Of a stretch of 64,000 bases of DNA, positions 6,435 through 13,309 are shown piece after piece. The DNA comes from Firmicutes bacterium M10-2 (lineage in GTDB: Bacteria > Bacillota_I > Bacilli_A > Erysipelotrichales > Erysipelotrichaceae), in contig KE159692.1 in NCBI GenBank assembly GCA_000403415.2, positions 319,024 through 383,023 on the forward strand, read 5' to 3'. The notes under the pieces are model-generated. The model searched no databases, was not told the origin of the DNA, and saw nothing but the letters and a program-made list of their open reading frames with translations. Numbering within the stretch: position 1 is the first letter of the stretch; each line of letters opens with the position of its first letter. The position numbers and the translations under genes were made by a program.

Positions 6435-7815
6435 CATCTACCTCCTCATGATCGTGTTCCGCAAAAAGGCCCTGAATCAGCTCGCTATCCTTCGTCTCTT
6501 CTTCCTGGATCCGTTCCAATTCGGTGTCCGGATCGTCGACGTAGGATAGCAGCGAAAGTTGGGTCCGTTTGGATACAAGGCCTTCGGCATCCTTTGCGAT
6601 CGAAGTCTCTTCTGCCCGGTTGTTCGGGATATTTCTAGATGTCGTGATCACGATTTCTTTCCAAGCATCCGGATCGGGCACGTTTGTGGCCAGCGAGCAG
6701 AAGATCTTGTACCGCTTTTTCAGCGATTTTTCAATTTTTCGGTCAAATCCAAGCGCCAGATTGCTCATGGCCTGCAGCTTGTAGGCCAGTGAAACTCCGC
6801 TGGTCGCGTTGCCGTAAGCTTCGTCGCTGATGTTTGCGACCATCGATATCTGATAGATCTGCTTCTCCAGCCGATCGAGGAGATTTTCTTGTGTTCCGTC
6901 TGCCGTGGGTTTGGTCAAAAACTGGACCACGACGTCCGAGGCGTTGTCTGTACCGTAAAAATTAATGACCCTCTCGTCTCGGATGCGTTTTACATTGTCC
7001 TCGTCGACTTCGGCTCCCAGGATCGCTAGATAAGCCTCCGCGAACGCCTCTACATCGTTGGCTTTTTCAGAGATCACGTGGTTATACTCTTCGATCAGTC
7101 CGCCCACTGTTTCGAACAATCCGATCCGCTCGTCATTGAGACGGTATTCAACTACAGGAATGTATCCGTAGGGATTTTCTTGCGGATCTTCTTTCTTTTC
7201 GCCATCGAACGCGATGATCGAGTCTCTTGTAAGGATCTCGCCATACACATCGCCCAGATTTTGATCGCTGCTGGTTTGGCTGTTGTTTTCGTGGTAGCCG
7301 TAGCGCACCGCAAACAAGGCGCGCTGCTTCAATGTATCGTCATAGACCACAAATAACTCGTCTGGTTTGACGGCTGTCATTTTTGTTTGACTCTCCTCGT
7401 CCTGGTAGAGGTATTCGAAAGCATGACCAAAAATACAAACATATTTCAAGAGCTCGAACTCATGATCCGAGATCTCATTGGCGTCTTCGAATGCAGTAAT
7501 CGTGTCCAAAACGGTCTGATCGGGATGTGTCTTCTTGATCCGGTTGCCATAAGCATAGCCCATGAACGTGTCGGTAATGTAACGGGGGAAATTGGCCACA
7601 AGCCGGTTGTCCGGTTTCCAATTCGGTTTGTTTGGAGAAAAAAAGATATCGTGAAACCCTTTGTACATCATCTCCAGGTACCGATATCTTTGTTTTCGTT
7701 TTTTATGCAGTTTGATATATTCTTCGACCAGCTCCATCGATATGCCGTTTTGGATACGGCTTGGATCGCATACAAGCGGATCCGGAAGCTGATAGGGGTT
7801 TTTTGATCGTGTCAT
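6409..7815 (-). CDS. Phage portal protein, SPP1 gp6-like
   Basis: 468 aa, typical for the SPP1 gp6 family that forms the dodecameric DNA entry pore of the prohead. Visible family features: an N-terminal RYRYLEMMYKG region, NRLVANFPRYITDTFMGYAYG, the FGHAFEYLYQDEE segment and an acidic C-terminal tail (EHDHEEVDDGEAG). Tandem ATGs occur; the second sits 6 nt after GGAGG-AATATG spacing and is preferred. It lies between terL and the minor head gene and overlaps both. Confidence 0.9.
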   Translation of the reverse strand: MTRSKNPYQLPDPLVCDPSRIQNGISMELVEEYIKLHKKRKQRYRYLEMMYKGFHDIFFSPNKPNWKPDNRLVANFPRYITDTFMGYAYGNRIKKTHPDQTVLDTITAFEDANEISDHEFELLKYVCIFGHAFEYLYQDEESQTKMTAVKPDELFVVYDDTLKQRALFAVRYGYHENNSQTSSDQNLGDVYGEILTRDSIIAFDGEKKEDPQENPYGYIPVVEYRLNDERIGLFETVGGLIEEYNHVISEKANDVEAFAEAYLAILGAEVDEDNVKRIRDERVINFYGTDNASDVVVQFLTKPTADGTQENLLDRLEKQIYQISMVANISDEAYGNATSGVSLAYKLQAMSNLALGFDRKIEKSLKKRYKIFCSLATNVPDPDAWKEIVITTSRNIPNNRAEETSIAKDAEGLVSKRTQLSLLSYVDDPDTELERIQEEETKDSELIQGLFAEHDHEEVDDGEAGIEK

Positions 7816-9062
7816 CATATTCCTCCTTTGAACGTTTTCAATTTTGGGCTTCCTTTCGAGAAGCGCTCGACGCTGTACCGCATCGCGTCCATCAAATGGT
7901 TAAAATCATCGATCGGACGGTTGATCGTTTTGCCGAACCGGTCCTTATCCCATGTATAATTCGAGATCTCCGTAATGAAATGGACGCAGCGCGGATGGAC
8001 AAGGATCTCATAGTCCTGGATGAACTGGATCCCGTGATTGATGGAGTCGGGTCCTTTGACCGAAGCCGTCACACGGAGGCCGTACCCTCTCAGCTCATCG
8101 ATCGATTTGGGCTCGGCACTGTCCGCTACGATCTTCTTCTTGGCATAGCCTGACTTCGTCACTTCTTCATAGATCTTTCGGTTGGTCAGTCCTTTTTTGT
8201 ATAATTCATCCCAAACGAAGATCTTCTTTCTCTTCTGGTCGATAAATCCGATAAAGAGGGCTGCCGGATCGTTCGAGTATCCAAAGTCCAGTCCGTTGAT
8301 CGATTCGTACTGCTGAACGTCGTCGAGCGTGAACTCGGCCTCCTGCCAGTTCTCGAACACCAGCCCTTCCACGATCCCCCAATGACCAAGACCGGCTACC
8401 TGATAGCGTCTTGGATTGTTTTTCTTCATATCCTCGAACAGCTTCAGATCGGCCTCGTCGAGCCATTCATTGCATTGATAGTTGGTCGTGATCGCCAGCA
8501 CATTTGGATCCGGTGTATCAAAGAAACGCTTCTTGATCCAATGGTGTTCGTTCCACGGATTCAGAGTCAAGGTCCATTGTTTCCAAAGGCCTTTTGGAAG
8601 CTCTCCACGAATCGACTCGTCAAGCATGTTGAAATCGTCCTCGCTCATGAGCTCATATGCTTCTTCGATCCATCCCCAGCAGAGAACGCCTACCGATACA
8701 GTGATCGATGTGACTTTAAGCGGATCATCCAGGCCCCTGAACAAGATCTTCTGCCCTGTCGGCTTGTAAGTGGCTTCGAGAGGGGAAAGTTTGAAATCCC
8801 AAAGGTGCGACACATGCAGCCGTTCGCACGCCCACTGCAGATCGGTGAAGCAGCTGTCTTTGAGTGTCCGATACGTCTTCCGGACCACCAGCAGGTTGGA
8901 TCCTGGATATTTCATTAAGTTGTAAATAAACCATAGAGCCGTAGTCTTGGATTTTTTGGACGCGCGGGATCCTTTTACTACCCGATATCTGCCACGAAAG
9001 CCCCAAAACTGTTTGTATCCTCTGCCGACCAGATTTGGAAGATATACGGTCCTAGTCTTCAA
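7815..9062 (-). CDS. terL: Phage terminase large subunit, PBSX type
   Basis: 415 aa. The ATPase half has the Walker A-like GSRASKKSKTT (residues about 31-41) and Walker B GWIEEA; the nuclease half has the acidic residues of DFGYSND, ADSAEPKSI and DDFNHLMDAMRY. This is the packaging motor that cuts concatemers and pumps DNA through the portal. It overlaps terS by 11 nt at its start and the portal start at its end. Confidence 0.94.
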   Translation of the reverse strand: MKTRTVYLPNLVGRGYKQFWGFRGRYRVVKGSRASKKSKTTALWFIYNLMKYPGSNLLVVRKTYRTLKDSCFTDLQWACERLHVSHLWDFKLSPLEATYKPTGQKILFRGLDDPLKVTSITVSVGVLCWGWIEEAYELMSEDDFNMLDESIRGELPKGLWKQWTLTLNPWNEHHWIKKRFFDTPDPNVLAITTNYQCNEWLDEADLKLFEDMKKNNPRRYQVAGLGHWGIVEGLVFENWQEAEFTLDDVQQYESINGLDFGYSNDPAALFIGFIDQKRKKIFVWDELYKKGLTNRKIYEEVTKSGYAKKKIVADSAEPKSIDELRGYGLRVTASVKGPDSINHGIQFIQDYEILVHPRCVHFITEISNYTWDKDRFGKTINRPIDDFNHLMDAMRYSVERFSKGSPKLKTFKGGI

Positions 9063-9468
9063 GGTCGGACTCTCCTGTAAAGACAGGAACCTCGATCGAG
9101 AGGTTTACGTTCTTTTCAAAAGCTCCATACGATTTGGCCAGCAGCTCTGCCGCTTTGTTTCTCTCCTTCGTGTTCGATCGAAGAAGTTCGATATCTCCGT
9201 CCATCGTAAGAACTTCATCTTTCTGCTCTCCGCGCATTACAGCCGTCAAGTATTCCATGACTTCCTGAATATCGGCAGTATTCTCGTCGTGGATCTCCTG
9301 CACCCGCTGTTCTTTATAGGCTTTGACGTCCGGTTTGGAAAGAAGGCGGTTTCCTGCAGAGCGGGCGACCGAATCGCTTCGAACATTCTTGTAGACTTTT
9401 TTATAGGCTCTGGTCACATTCATGCATTTCAGATACTCATCAACGAACAGCTTTTGTTTGTCAGTCAT
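9052..9468 (-). CDS. terS: Phage terminase small subunit
   Basis: 138 aa from the ATG at 9,468, chosen because GGAGGGGG stands just upstream; a longer frame begins at 9,519. The sequence MTDKQKLFVDEYLKCMNVT, AYKKVYKNVRSDSVARSAG and LLSKPDVKAY is the Terminase_2 DNA-recognition helix-turn-helix. It binds the packaging site and loads TerL. First gene of the packaging-head operon. Confidence 0.92.
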   Translation of the reverse strand: MTDKQKLFVDEYLKCMNVTRAYKKVYKNVRSDSVARSAGNRLLSKPDVKAYKEQRVQEIHDENTADIQEVMEYLTAVMRGEQKDEVLTMDGDIELLRSNTKERNKAAELLAKSYGAFEKNVNLSIEVPVFTGESDLED

Positions 9469-9501
9469 GGAACCCCCTCCTTTCCTTTCATAGTCCGCAT
9501 C

Positions 9502-9530
9502 CAAAAGAAAAGCGCCCAAGTTGAACGCTA
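9502..9530 (-). terminator. Intrinsic terminator after mazF
   Basis: Minus-strand stem GCGTTC/GGGCGC with loop AACTT followed by TTTTCTTTT. It separates the MazEF unit from the packaging genes. Confidence 0.55.
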
Positions 9531-9581
9531 TCTAAACTTTATAATGATTTTGTTTGCATTTCTAAGCTATCTGATTTACTA

Positions 9582-9917
9582 TCAAATCAGAAAAAGTTGA
9601 ATAATATTTTTTACGCTCTCGAGGATGTTTGGTGGACACTCCTCTATTTTTTTTGCGTTTCTGGCATCCAAGTCCATTGCCCGGACGTGTTCGCAAAAAA
9701 TTTTCCCTTTCACATCCTTTGTTCCTTCTAGAGCAATGTGCAAAGGGAAATCTTTGTTGTTTGTAGAAATAGGACAAACCAAGTACATCCCTGTTTTTTG
9801 GTGGTATGTGTCATTTGACACAATTACTCCGGGGCGATGCCCTCGTTGTTCGTGCCCTTTAGTTGGACTAAATTCTAAAAATATAATATCTCCTTCCGTA
9901 AAATTCGTTTTATTCAT
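9582..9917 (-). CDS. mazF: MazF/PemK-type mRNA endonuclease toxin
   Basis: 111 aa, normal MazF length. GDIIFLEFSPTKGHEQRGHRPGVI-type N-terminus, VCPISTN and the C-terminal HVRAMDLDARN are family hallmarks: the RP(G/A)VIVSND strand and an RxxD-like loop. MazF cleaves single-stranded mRNA at short sequences and is neutralised by MazE. It is 15 nt after mazE with a good ribosome binding site (AAAGGAG). Confidence 0.92.
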   Translation of the reverse strand: MNKTNFTEGDIIFLEFSPTKGHEQRGHRPGVIVSNDTYHQKTGMYLVCPISTNNKDFPLHIALEGTKDVKGKIFCEHVRAMDLDARNAKKIEECPPNILESVKNIIQLFLI

Positions 9918-9932
9918 AAATCTCCTTTCTCT

Positions 9933-10205
9933 TTATATGGATTCTTTTCCTTCATAATCCATACCTTCCCAAGCCTCCATCTCATCTCCGAATAGTTCTT
10001 GATAAGATGGGCCTGAATAACTAGCAAACAAATCTTTTAAAGTTTTGATCTTTTTTGGTTTAGCAGGTGTTAATACGATTTTATCGCCCTCCACCTCTAA
10101 CAGCAGTTCATCGCCGATATCAATCGACAGTAAATTCAATATAGCTTGTGGCAACCTAACGCCTCTACCGTTGCCCCATTTTGCTACGGTAAGTCCTTTC
10201 GTCAT
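9933..10205 (-). CDS. mazE: MazE-type antitoxin (AbrB fold)
   Basis: 90 aa. The N-terminal swapped-hairpin domain KWGNGRGVRLPQAIL...IGDELLLEVEGDKIVL is classic MazE/AbrB and binds operator DNA. The acidic C-terminal part (YQELFGDEMEAWEGMDYEGKES) is the likely toxin-wrapping segment. First gene of the pair, with AAGGAGG before the ATG. Confidence 0.92.
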   Translation of the reverse strand: MTKGLTVAKWGNGRGVRLPQAILNLLSIDIGDELLLEVEGDKIVLTPAKPKKIKTLKDLFASYSGPSYQELFGDEMEAWEGMDYEGKESI

Positions 10206-10233
10206 TTATAAATCCTCCTTCAAAATTTATACC

Positions 10234-10271
10234 TTGTATAGACATTGTATCATTTTCTTGTGTTTATACAA
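10234..10271 (-). promoter_or_regulatory. mazEF promoter and probable MazE operator
   Basis: Minus-strand -10 TACAAT (10,249-10,244) about 40 bp before mazE. The plus strand shows TTGTATA at 10,234-10,240, TTGTAT at 10,245-10,250 and the inverted TATACAA at 10,265-10,271, so repeated half-sites bracket the -10. This arrangement suits autorepression by MazE or MazEF. Confidence 0.5.
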
Positions 10272-10327
10272 AGTAAAAACAATCTTTTTTATGTTTTTGT
10301 TAACGTCATCTATGTTTCATGTAAATG

Positions 10328-10443
10328 AAAAAGCCGAAAATCAACAGACTCCCGACTTGATCACGCATCGACACGCATCGACACGCATGTTCACGCATCG
10401 AATAGCACTTGGCTTTTCCGGTGCTCTTTTTACATTTCTTGAT
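10328..10443 (-). ncRNA. Candidate small RNA with four decamer repeats
   Basis: An extended -10 element TGCTATAAT (hexamer 10,455-10,450) would start a minus-strand RNA near 10,443. It would run about 115 nt and end at a terminator: stem 10,347-10,356 with 10,333-10,342, loop 4 nt, then U-rich. It lies between mazE and the DUF2335 gene, each with separate signals. The RNA would contain the four 10-nt repeats at 10,361-10,400. No conserved protein is encoded. Not verified by expression. Confidence 0.4.
10361..10400. repeat. Four tandem 10-bp repeats
   Basis: Units tcacgcatcg, acacgcatcg, acacgcatgt and tcacgcatcg run head to tail. A 10-bp period places each unit on the same face of the helix, as in protein-binding iterons, but it lies inside the possible RNA above. 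Confidence 0.75.
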
Positions 10444-10489
10444 GATACTATTATAGCACCTTGACATGGTTCACTAGTGTACTCTTTCA

Positions 10490-10526
10490 GAAAAAAAAAT
10501 AACCGGAAGTCGATCGACTCCCGGTT
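10490..10526 (-). terminator. Intrinsic terminator after the DUF2335 gene
   Basis: Strong stem AACCGGAAGTCG (10,501-10,512) with CGACTCCCGGTT (10,515-10,526), followed on the minus strand by nine or more T. Confidence 0.8.
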
Positions 10527-11010
10527 ACTTATCTCCATCCTTATCGGATCCTTGGTATCTCCCGCTAATAAAAATAAATACCAGCGTCGCCGCCGCGCCG
10601 ACAAGAGTTGTAAAGCCTTCAAGAGCGCGCCCCTGCGATAAGAGGAACATCCCCCCGCCCAGCACAATCAGTGCTATTATAAAGCCCATAAACTGACCAC
10701 GTTTCTTCGTTTTCGCATCTTCTCGAAGCATATACGTAGCGTTTACCAATCTTGCTTCCTGCTCTTTTTCCGCCATAGCAATTATCCGATCCGCTGCATC
10801 GGGGTGGGCCTCATTGTACTTGATCAGTTCAGAAGCCGAAGGAAGAGGGCCTTCATATATTTGACTGCTCTCCTCATAGCGTTCTATAACTAAGTTTCGT
10901 TGTCGAGGTGAAAGCTTATCAATCTCGGCTTCAACCTTCTGAATCTCACTATCCTGCTCAGTCGGCGTAAGCGGTTCATTATCCGTTTTTGTATTGTCTT
11001 TCATAATCAT
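10525..11010 (-). CDS. DUF2335 membrane protein
   Basis: 161 aa. A soluble N-terminal half contains GPLPSASELIKYNEAHPDAA and DRIIAMAEKEQEARL, the DUF2335 signature. Two membrane segments follow (GFIIALIVLGGGMFLL and TTLVGAAATLVFIFI). Such proteins are common in prophages and have no proven function. The start overlaps the end of the upstream small gene by about 30 nt; a second ATG two codons in is also possible. Confidence 0.75.
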   Translation of the reverse strand: MIMKDNTKTDNEPLTPTEQDSEIQKVEAEIDKLSPRQRNLVIERYEESSQIYEGPLPSASELIKYNEAHPDAADRIIAMAEKEQEARLVNATYMLREDAKTKKRGQFMGFIIALIVLGGGMFLLSQGRALEGFTTLVGAAATLVFIFISGRYQGSDKDGDK

Positions 11011-11188
11011 TCATCGCCCATTTCAAGGACTTCCCTACATTCTCCCAATCTTTCTGGATCTGTTTGGCGTCCTGCCTTCTTCCAGCTACATTCGGCAATT
11101 TTAAAGGCTGCGGCCAAATGACCATAAAAGAAGCCAAACCTGAAATAAACGCTTTCTTTAACTCTCTTTTAAAAGTATTCTGTTTCAT
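10979..11188 (-). CDS. Small phage protein, unknown
   Basis: 69 aa, basic N-terminus (MKQNTFKRELKKAF) followed by one weak hydrophobic stretch (ISGLASFMVIWP) and a charged C-terminus. GGAGG lies 7 nt upstream of the ATG. It precedes and overlaps the DUF2335 gene, so the two may act together. No family recognised. Confidence 0.5.
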   Translation of the reverse strand: MKQNTFKRELKKAFISGLASFMVIWPQPLKLPNVAGRRQDAKQIQKDWENVGKSLKWAMNDYERQYKNG

Positions 11189-11260
11189 AATTTAACCTCC
11201 TTGTACACATAGTATATCCATTTTGCTTGCAATTTTGCAACTATAACAGCCAAGCTTGGT

Positions 11261-11695
11261 TTACAATACCTTTTCAATCACCACGTTGATGTGCTTATAC
11301 ATTCCCCGCTTTGAATAGCCGTGATCGCCAGCCACATCTTCTGCCGATCGGCAAGAGTGATACAGATCCTGCAGCAGCCTCTGGTCCTCCACGCTCAGTT
11401 TCTTGACGACATCCGCCTGCTGCAGCGACAGCGTCAGCGCATCGATCTGCACCTCCTTTTCGGTCTTCTTCTCGATCAGATCCAATAAGCGACCGTTCGA
11501 GTGGCTCGGGGACGTCGTGGTCGGCATGGGAAGCGGGCTCTTAGCCTGCTCCTCGGTCAGTTCGATCCCGGAATGAGTCAGCCCCATCATTTCCTCTTCT
11601 ATCACCTCGATCTCCAAAGTCAGTCGGTCAATACTTTTCTGGTACTCATACTTGTGACGATATGAATCAATCACCAGCTTCGTTAGTCCTGTCAT
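11261..11695 (-). CDS. Phage late transcriptional regulator, DUF1492/ArpU-like
   Basis: 144 aa starting MTGLTKLVIDSYRHKYEYQK (GAGG upstream; an in-frame extension to 11,773 lacks a site). A long coiled helix is followed by KKLSVEDQRLLQDLYHS and AEDVAGDHGYSKRGMYKHIN, a sigma-region-4-like helix-turn-helix. Proteins of this kind sit just ahead of the late genes in Firmicutes phages and activate them. Its place at the end of the replication block fits. Confidence 0.75.
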   Translation of the reverse strand: MTGLTKLVIDSYRHKYEYQKSIDRLTLEIEVIEEEMMGLTHSGIELTEEQAKSPLPMPTTTSPSHSNGRLLDLIEKKTEKEVQIDALTLSLQQADVVKKLSVEDQRLLQDLYHSCRSAEDVAGDHGYSKRGMYKHINVVIEKVL

Positions 11696-11789
11696 AATCC
11701 TCATCTCCCTTTCGTGCCACAATGCGCATTGACATGATTCCCATTCCGATATAGATACCAAAGGCGAATCCAAAAAGAAACTTGATCAT
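11667..11789 (-). CDS. DUF3789-like small membrane protein
   Basis: 40 aa, MIKFLFGFAFGIYIGMGIMS then a charged tail. One membrane segment with the MIKF-x-xGFxxG start typical of DUF3789 peptides in Firmicutes phages. The ATG overlaps the previous stop (ATGA) and GGAG is 8 nt upstream, so it is translated by coupling. It overlaps the start of the late regulator by 29 nt. Confidence 0.65.
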   Translation of the reverse strand: MIKFLFGFAFGIYIGMGIMSMRIVARKGDEDYDRTNEAGD

Positions 11790-12043
11790 GCTTCCGACTC
11801 CTGCATAGCGTCCTTGATCAGCAGCAGCGCATGCTTGATTGTCCGGTCCCGATGGACTCCGCTCCATAGTCCGGATGTGATCCCTACCGCCAAAGTGTTT
11901 GGAGAATCTGGCCAAATATGGGCAAATTGTCTGCCATTACGCATGATATCGATAGCAAGACCCACACGTCTTATCTCATAACCTTCGGCTGTAAAGATCC
12001 CTCTAGCCTTCTCGATCAAATCGAGTTTTCCTGCTCCGATCAT
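11786..12043 (-). CDS. Phage hypothetical protein
   Basis: 85 aa from the ATG at 12,043, chosen because it overlaps the upstream stop by 4 nt. MIGAGKLDLIEKARGIFTAEGYEIRRVGLAIDI... looks like a compact alpha/beta protein with no known catalytic motif. Function unknown; it belongs to a tightly overlapping string of small early/middle genes. Confidence 0.55.
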   Translation of the reverse strand: MIGAGKLDLIEKARGIFTAEGYEIRRVGLAIDIMRNGRQFAHIWPDSPNTLAVGITSGLWSGVHRDRTIKHALLLIKDAMQESEA

Positions 12044-12558
12044 TGGTCTTTCCCCCAAACGCAACCGTGCTTGATCTTCTCAAACAAGGCGATTTCAGCA
12101 AGGCCGATGACCACATCGCGCGCATGGCTCTCCCCCTGTTTTCCAATCTCAGCCAATGAATAAAACGCATCCGCTACCTCTTCAAATGTTGGCAGCGCAT
12201 TTTGTTTTTCTAAACATGCACTTATTGTTGGCACTTCTTCTGTTGTACTTATCTTTAATTTTTCCATAATCTTCTTCTCTCTTTCTTTCGCCTGCTGTTC
12301 CGCTTTTTCCTTGATCCTGGCGCTCTGCAGCTTTTCAAAATTCTTGGTGACCTGCTCTTTAGCCTGTTTCAGTGTGTAAAGGATTTGCTCCTCGGAACAA
12401 TATGTCGTATCGCCTATTCCATCGATCTGCACTTTGATAGGGTGGCTACCGGTCTCCGCAATAGACCTGATCGTTGCGGCCTGAACCACAAAATAATCAC
12501 CGCTGATCGAACCCGTAATATAAACACTGTCCCCGACGCGTTTCTTTCTTCTGCCCAT
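12040..12558 (-). CDS. Phage hypothetical protein with coiled-coil centre
   Basis: 172 aa. The first 65 residues look like a small beta-rich domain (GDSVYITGSISGDYFVVQAATI) ending in YCSEEQILYTL. Residues 65-100 are a highly charged helix rich in K, E and Q. The C-terminal part contains EEVADAFYSLAEIGKQGESHARD. No family recognised. It overlaps or abuts genes on both sides. Confidence 0.55.
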   Translation of the reverse strand: MGRRKKRVGDSVYITGSISGDYFVVQAATIRSIAETGSHPIKVQIDGIGDTTYCSEEQILYTLKQAKEQVTKNFEKLQSARIKEKAEQQAKEREKKIMEKLKISTTEEVPTISACLEKQNALPTFEEVADAFYSLAEIGKQGESHARDVVIGLAEIALFEKIKHGCVWGKDQ

Positions 12559-12758
12559 CAGAGGTCTCCACCGATCAGATCTTCCAAAGCTTTACATGCC
12601 TCTTTGTATGCGGTTTTCAATCTTTTCGTGTACTTCTTGTACTGATCTTCAGGTGCTCTTTCGTTGTTTAAGACACCGATAACTCTATCTGCGGTTATGT
12701 ACAGAGATTTAAGCCTCTGCGAGGCGATAAGCTTAGTTTCATTTTTTGTAAGTTTCAT
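12558..12758 (-). CDS. Small phage protein, unknown
   Basis: 66 aa, MKLTKNETKLIASQRLKSLY..., helical and lysine-rich, ending DLIGGDL. AGGA lies 7 nt before the ATG. The stop codon shares a base with the next gene start. Possibly nucleic-acid binding by charge only. Confidence 0.5.
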   Translation of the reverse strand: MKLTKNETKLIASQRLKSLYITADRVIGVLNNERAPEDQYKKYTKRLKTAYKEACKALEDLIGGDL

Positions 12759-12813
12759 TTTTTCGTCCTGCTTTCTAATTAAGTTGTTATAATTCGTCCA
12801 TAGGAGGTCCGAT

Positions 12814-13170
12814 ATGAACGAAGACTTTTCAAACGTAAATCTGTTTTTGTCCGAAAAATTCAAGCTCTTTCTTATGCGATTCCGAAAAGGAGTCGATGGA
12901 AGTTTCTTGGGACGTTCACTGGTTTCTCTGCTAGGCTTGAGATTTATCACGGCAAGCTATCCTTTCTGCGATACTCTTAAAACCGAAGGCGATAATCCCA
13001 AGGCTCTGTACACCCTAACAACTCGTTATTGGCGGTACTGCGTATGGAAAAGAAACCGTCTCTTTGACAAAATCCTAACTTCCATCATTATTCCAATTTT
13101 CGTTTCTGTAGCTACAACGCTATTGCTGCTAAAACTGCAAGAACTAATAGAACTATTAAGGCAGCAATGA
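12814..13170 (+). CDS. Lone rightward gene, predicted membrane-anchored protein
   Basis: 118 aa, the only rightward gene in this leftward block apart from the switch and the antisense endonuclease. It has TATAAT at 12,788-12,793 and AGGAGG at 12,802-12,807, 6 nt before the ATG. The soluble N-terminal part is followed by one membrane segment (about residues 86-105, ILTSIIIPIFVSVATTLLLL) and a short charged end. An independent promoter and opposite strand are typical of genes expressed from the prophage. No family recognised. Confidence 0.55.
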   Translation: MNEDFSNVNLFLSEKFKLFLMRFRKGVDGSFLGRSLVSLLGLRFITASYPFCDTLKTEGDNPKALYTLTTRYWRYCVWKRNRLFDKILTSIIIPIFVSVATTLLLLKLQELIELLRQQ

Positions 13171-13291
13171 TGATCTTCAGCAGCTCGAACCTCCCGTCAA
13201 TGTATTCAAAGAAGTCCATCTCTTCTTCAGAGACCCCATAGGTTTTCATGAACGCTTCCCTGCGTTCTTTTTCTTGTTCTAGTTCTGTCAT
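13112..13291 (-). CDS. Small membrane protein overlapping the rightward gene tail to tail
   Basis: 59 aa: charged N-terminus MTELEQEKERREAFMKTYGV, then one strong membrane helix (KIIIAALIVLLVLAVLAAIA) at the C-terminus. Its last 59 bp lie opposite the 3' end of the rightward gene, and both proteins end in membrane segments there. The ribosome binding site is weak (AGAGG 12 nt away). Confidence 0.45.
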   Translation of the reverse strand: MTELEQEKERREAFMKTYGVSEEEMDFFEYIDGRFELLKIIIAALIVLLVLAVLAAIAL

Positions 13292-13309
13292 ATATCTTCT
13301 ATGCCTCTT

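Noticed and set aside
10230..10410. Short hydrophobic peptide reading through the decamer repeats and terminator (contains GSLLIFGFFIYMKHR)
   Set aside because: It lacks a ribosome binding site and its hydrophobic part is the translation of the terminator stem and T-run, so it is more likely chance than a type I toxin.
10461..10466. Rightward -35 TTGACA
   Set aside because: No -10 at a workable distance downstream; coincidental next to the leftward extended -10.
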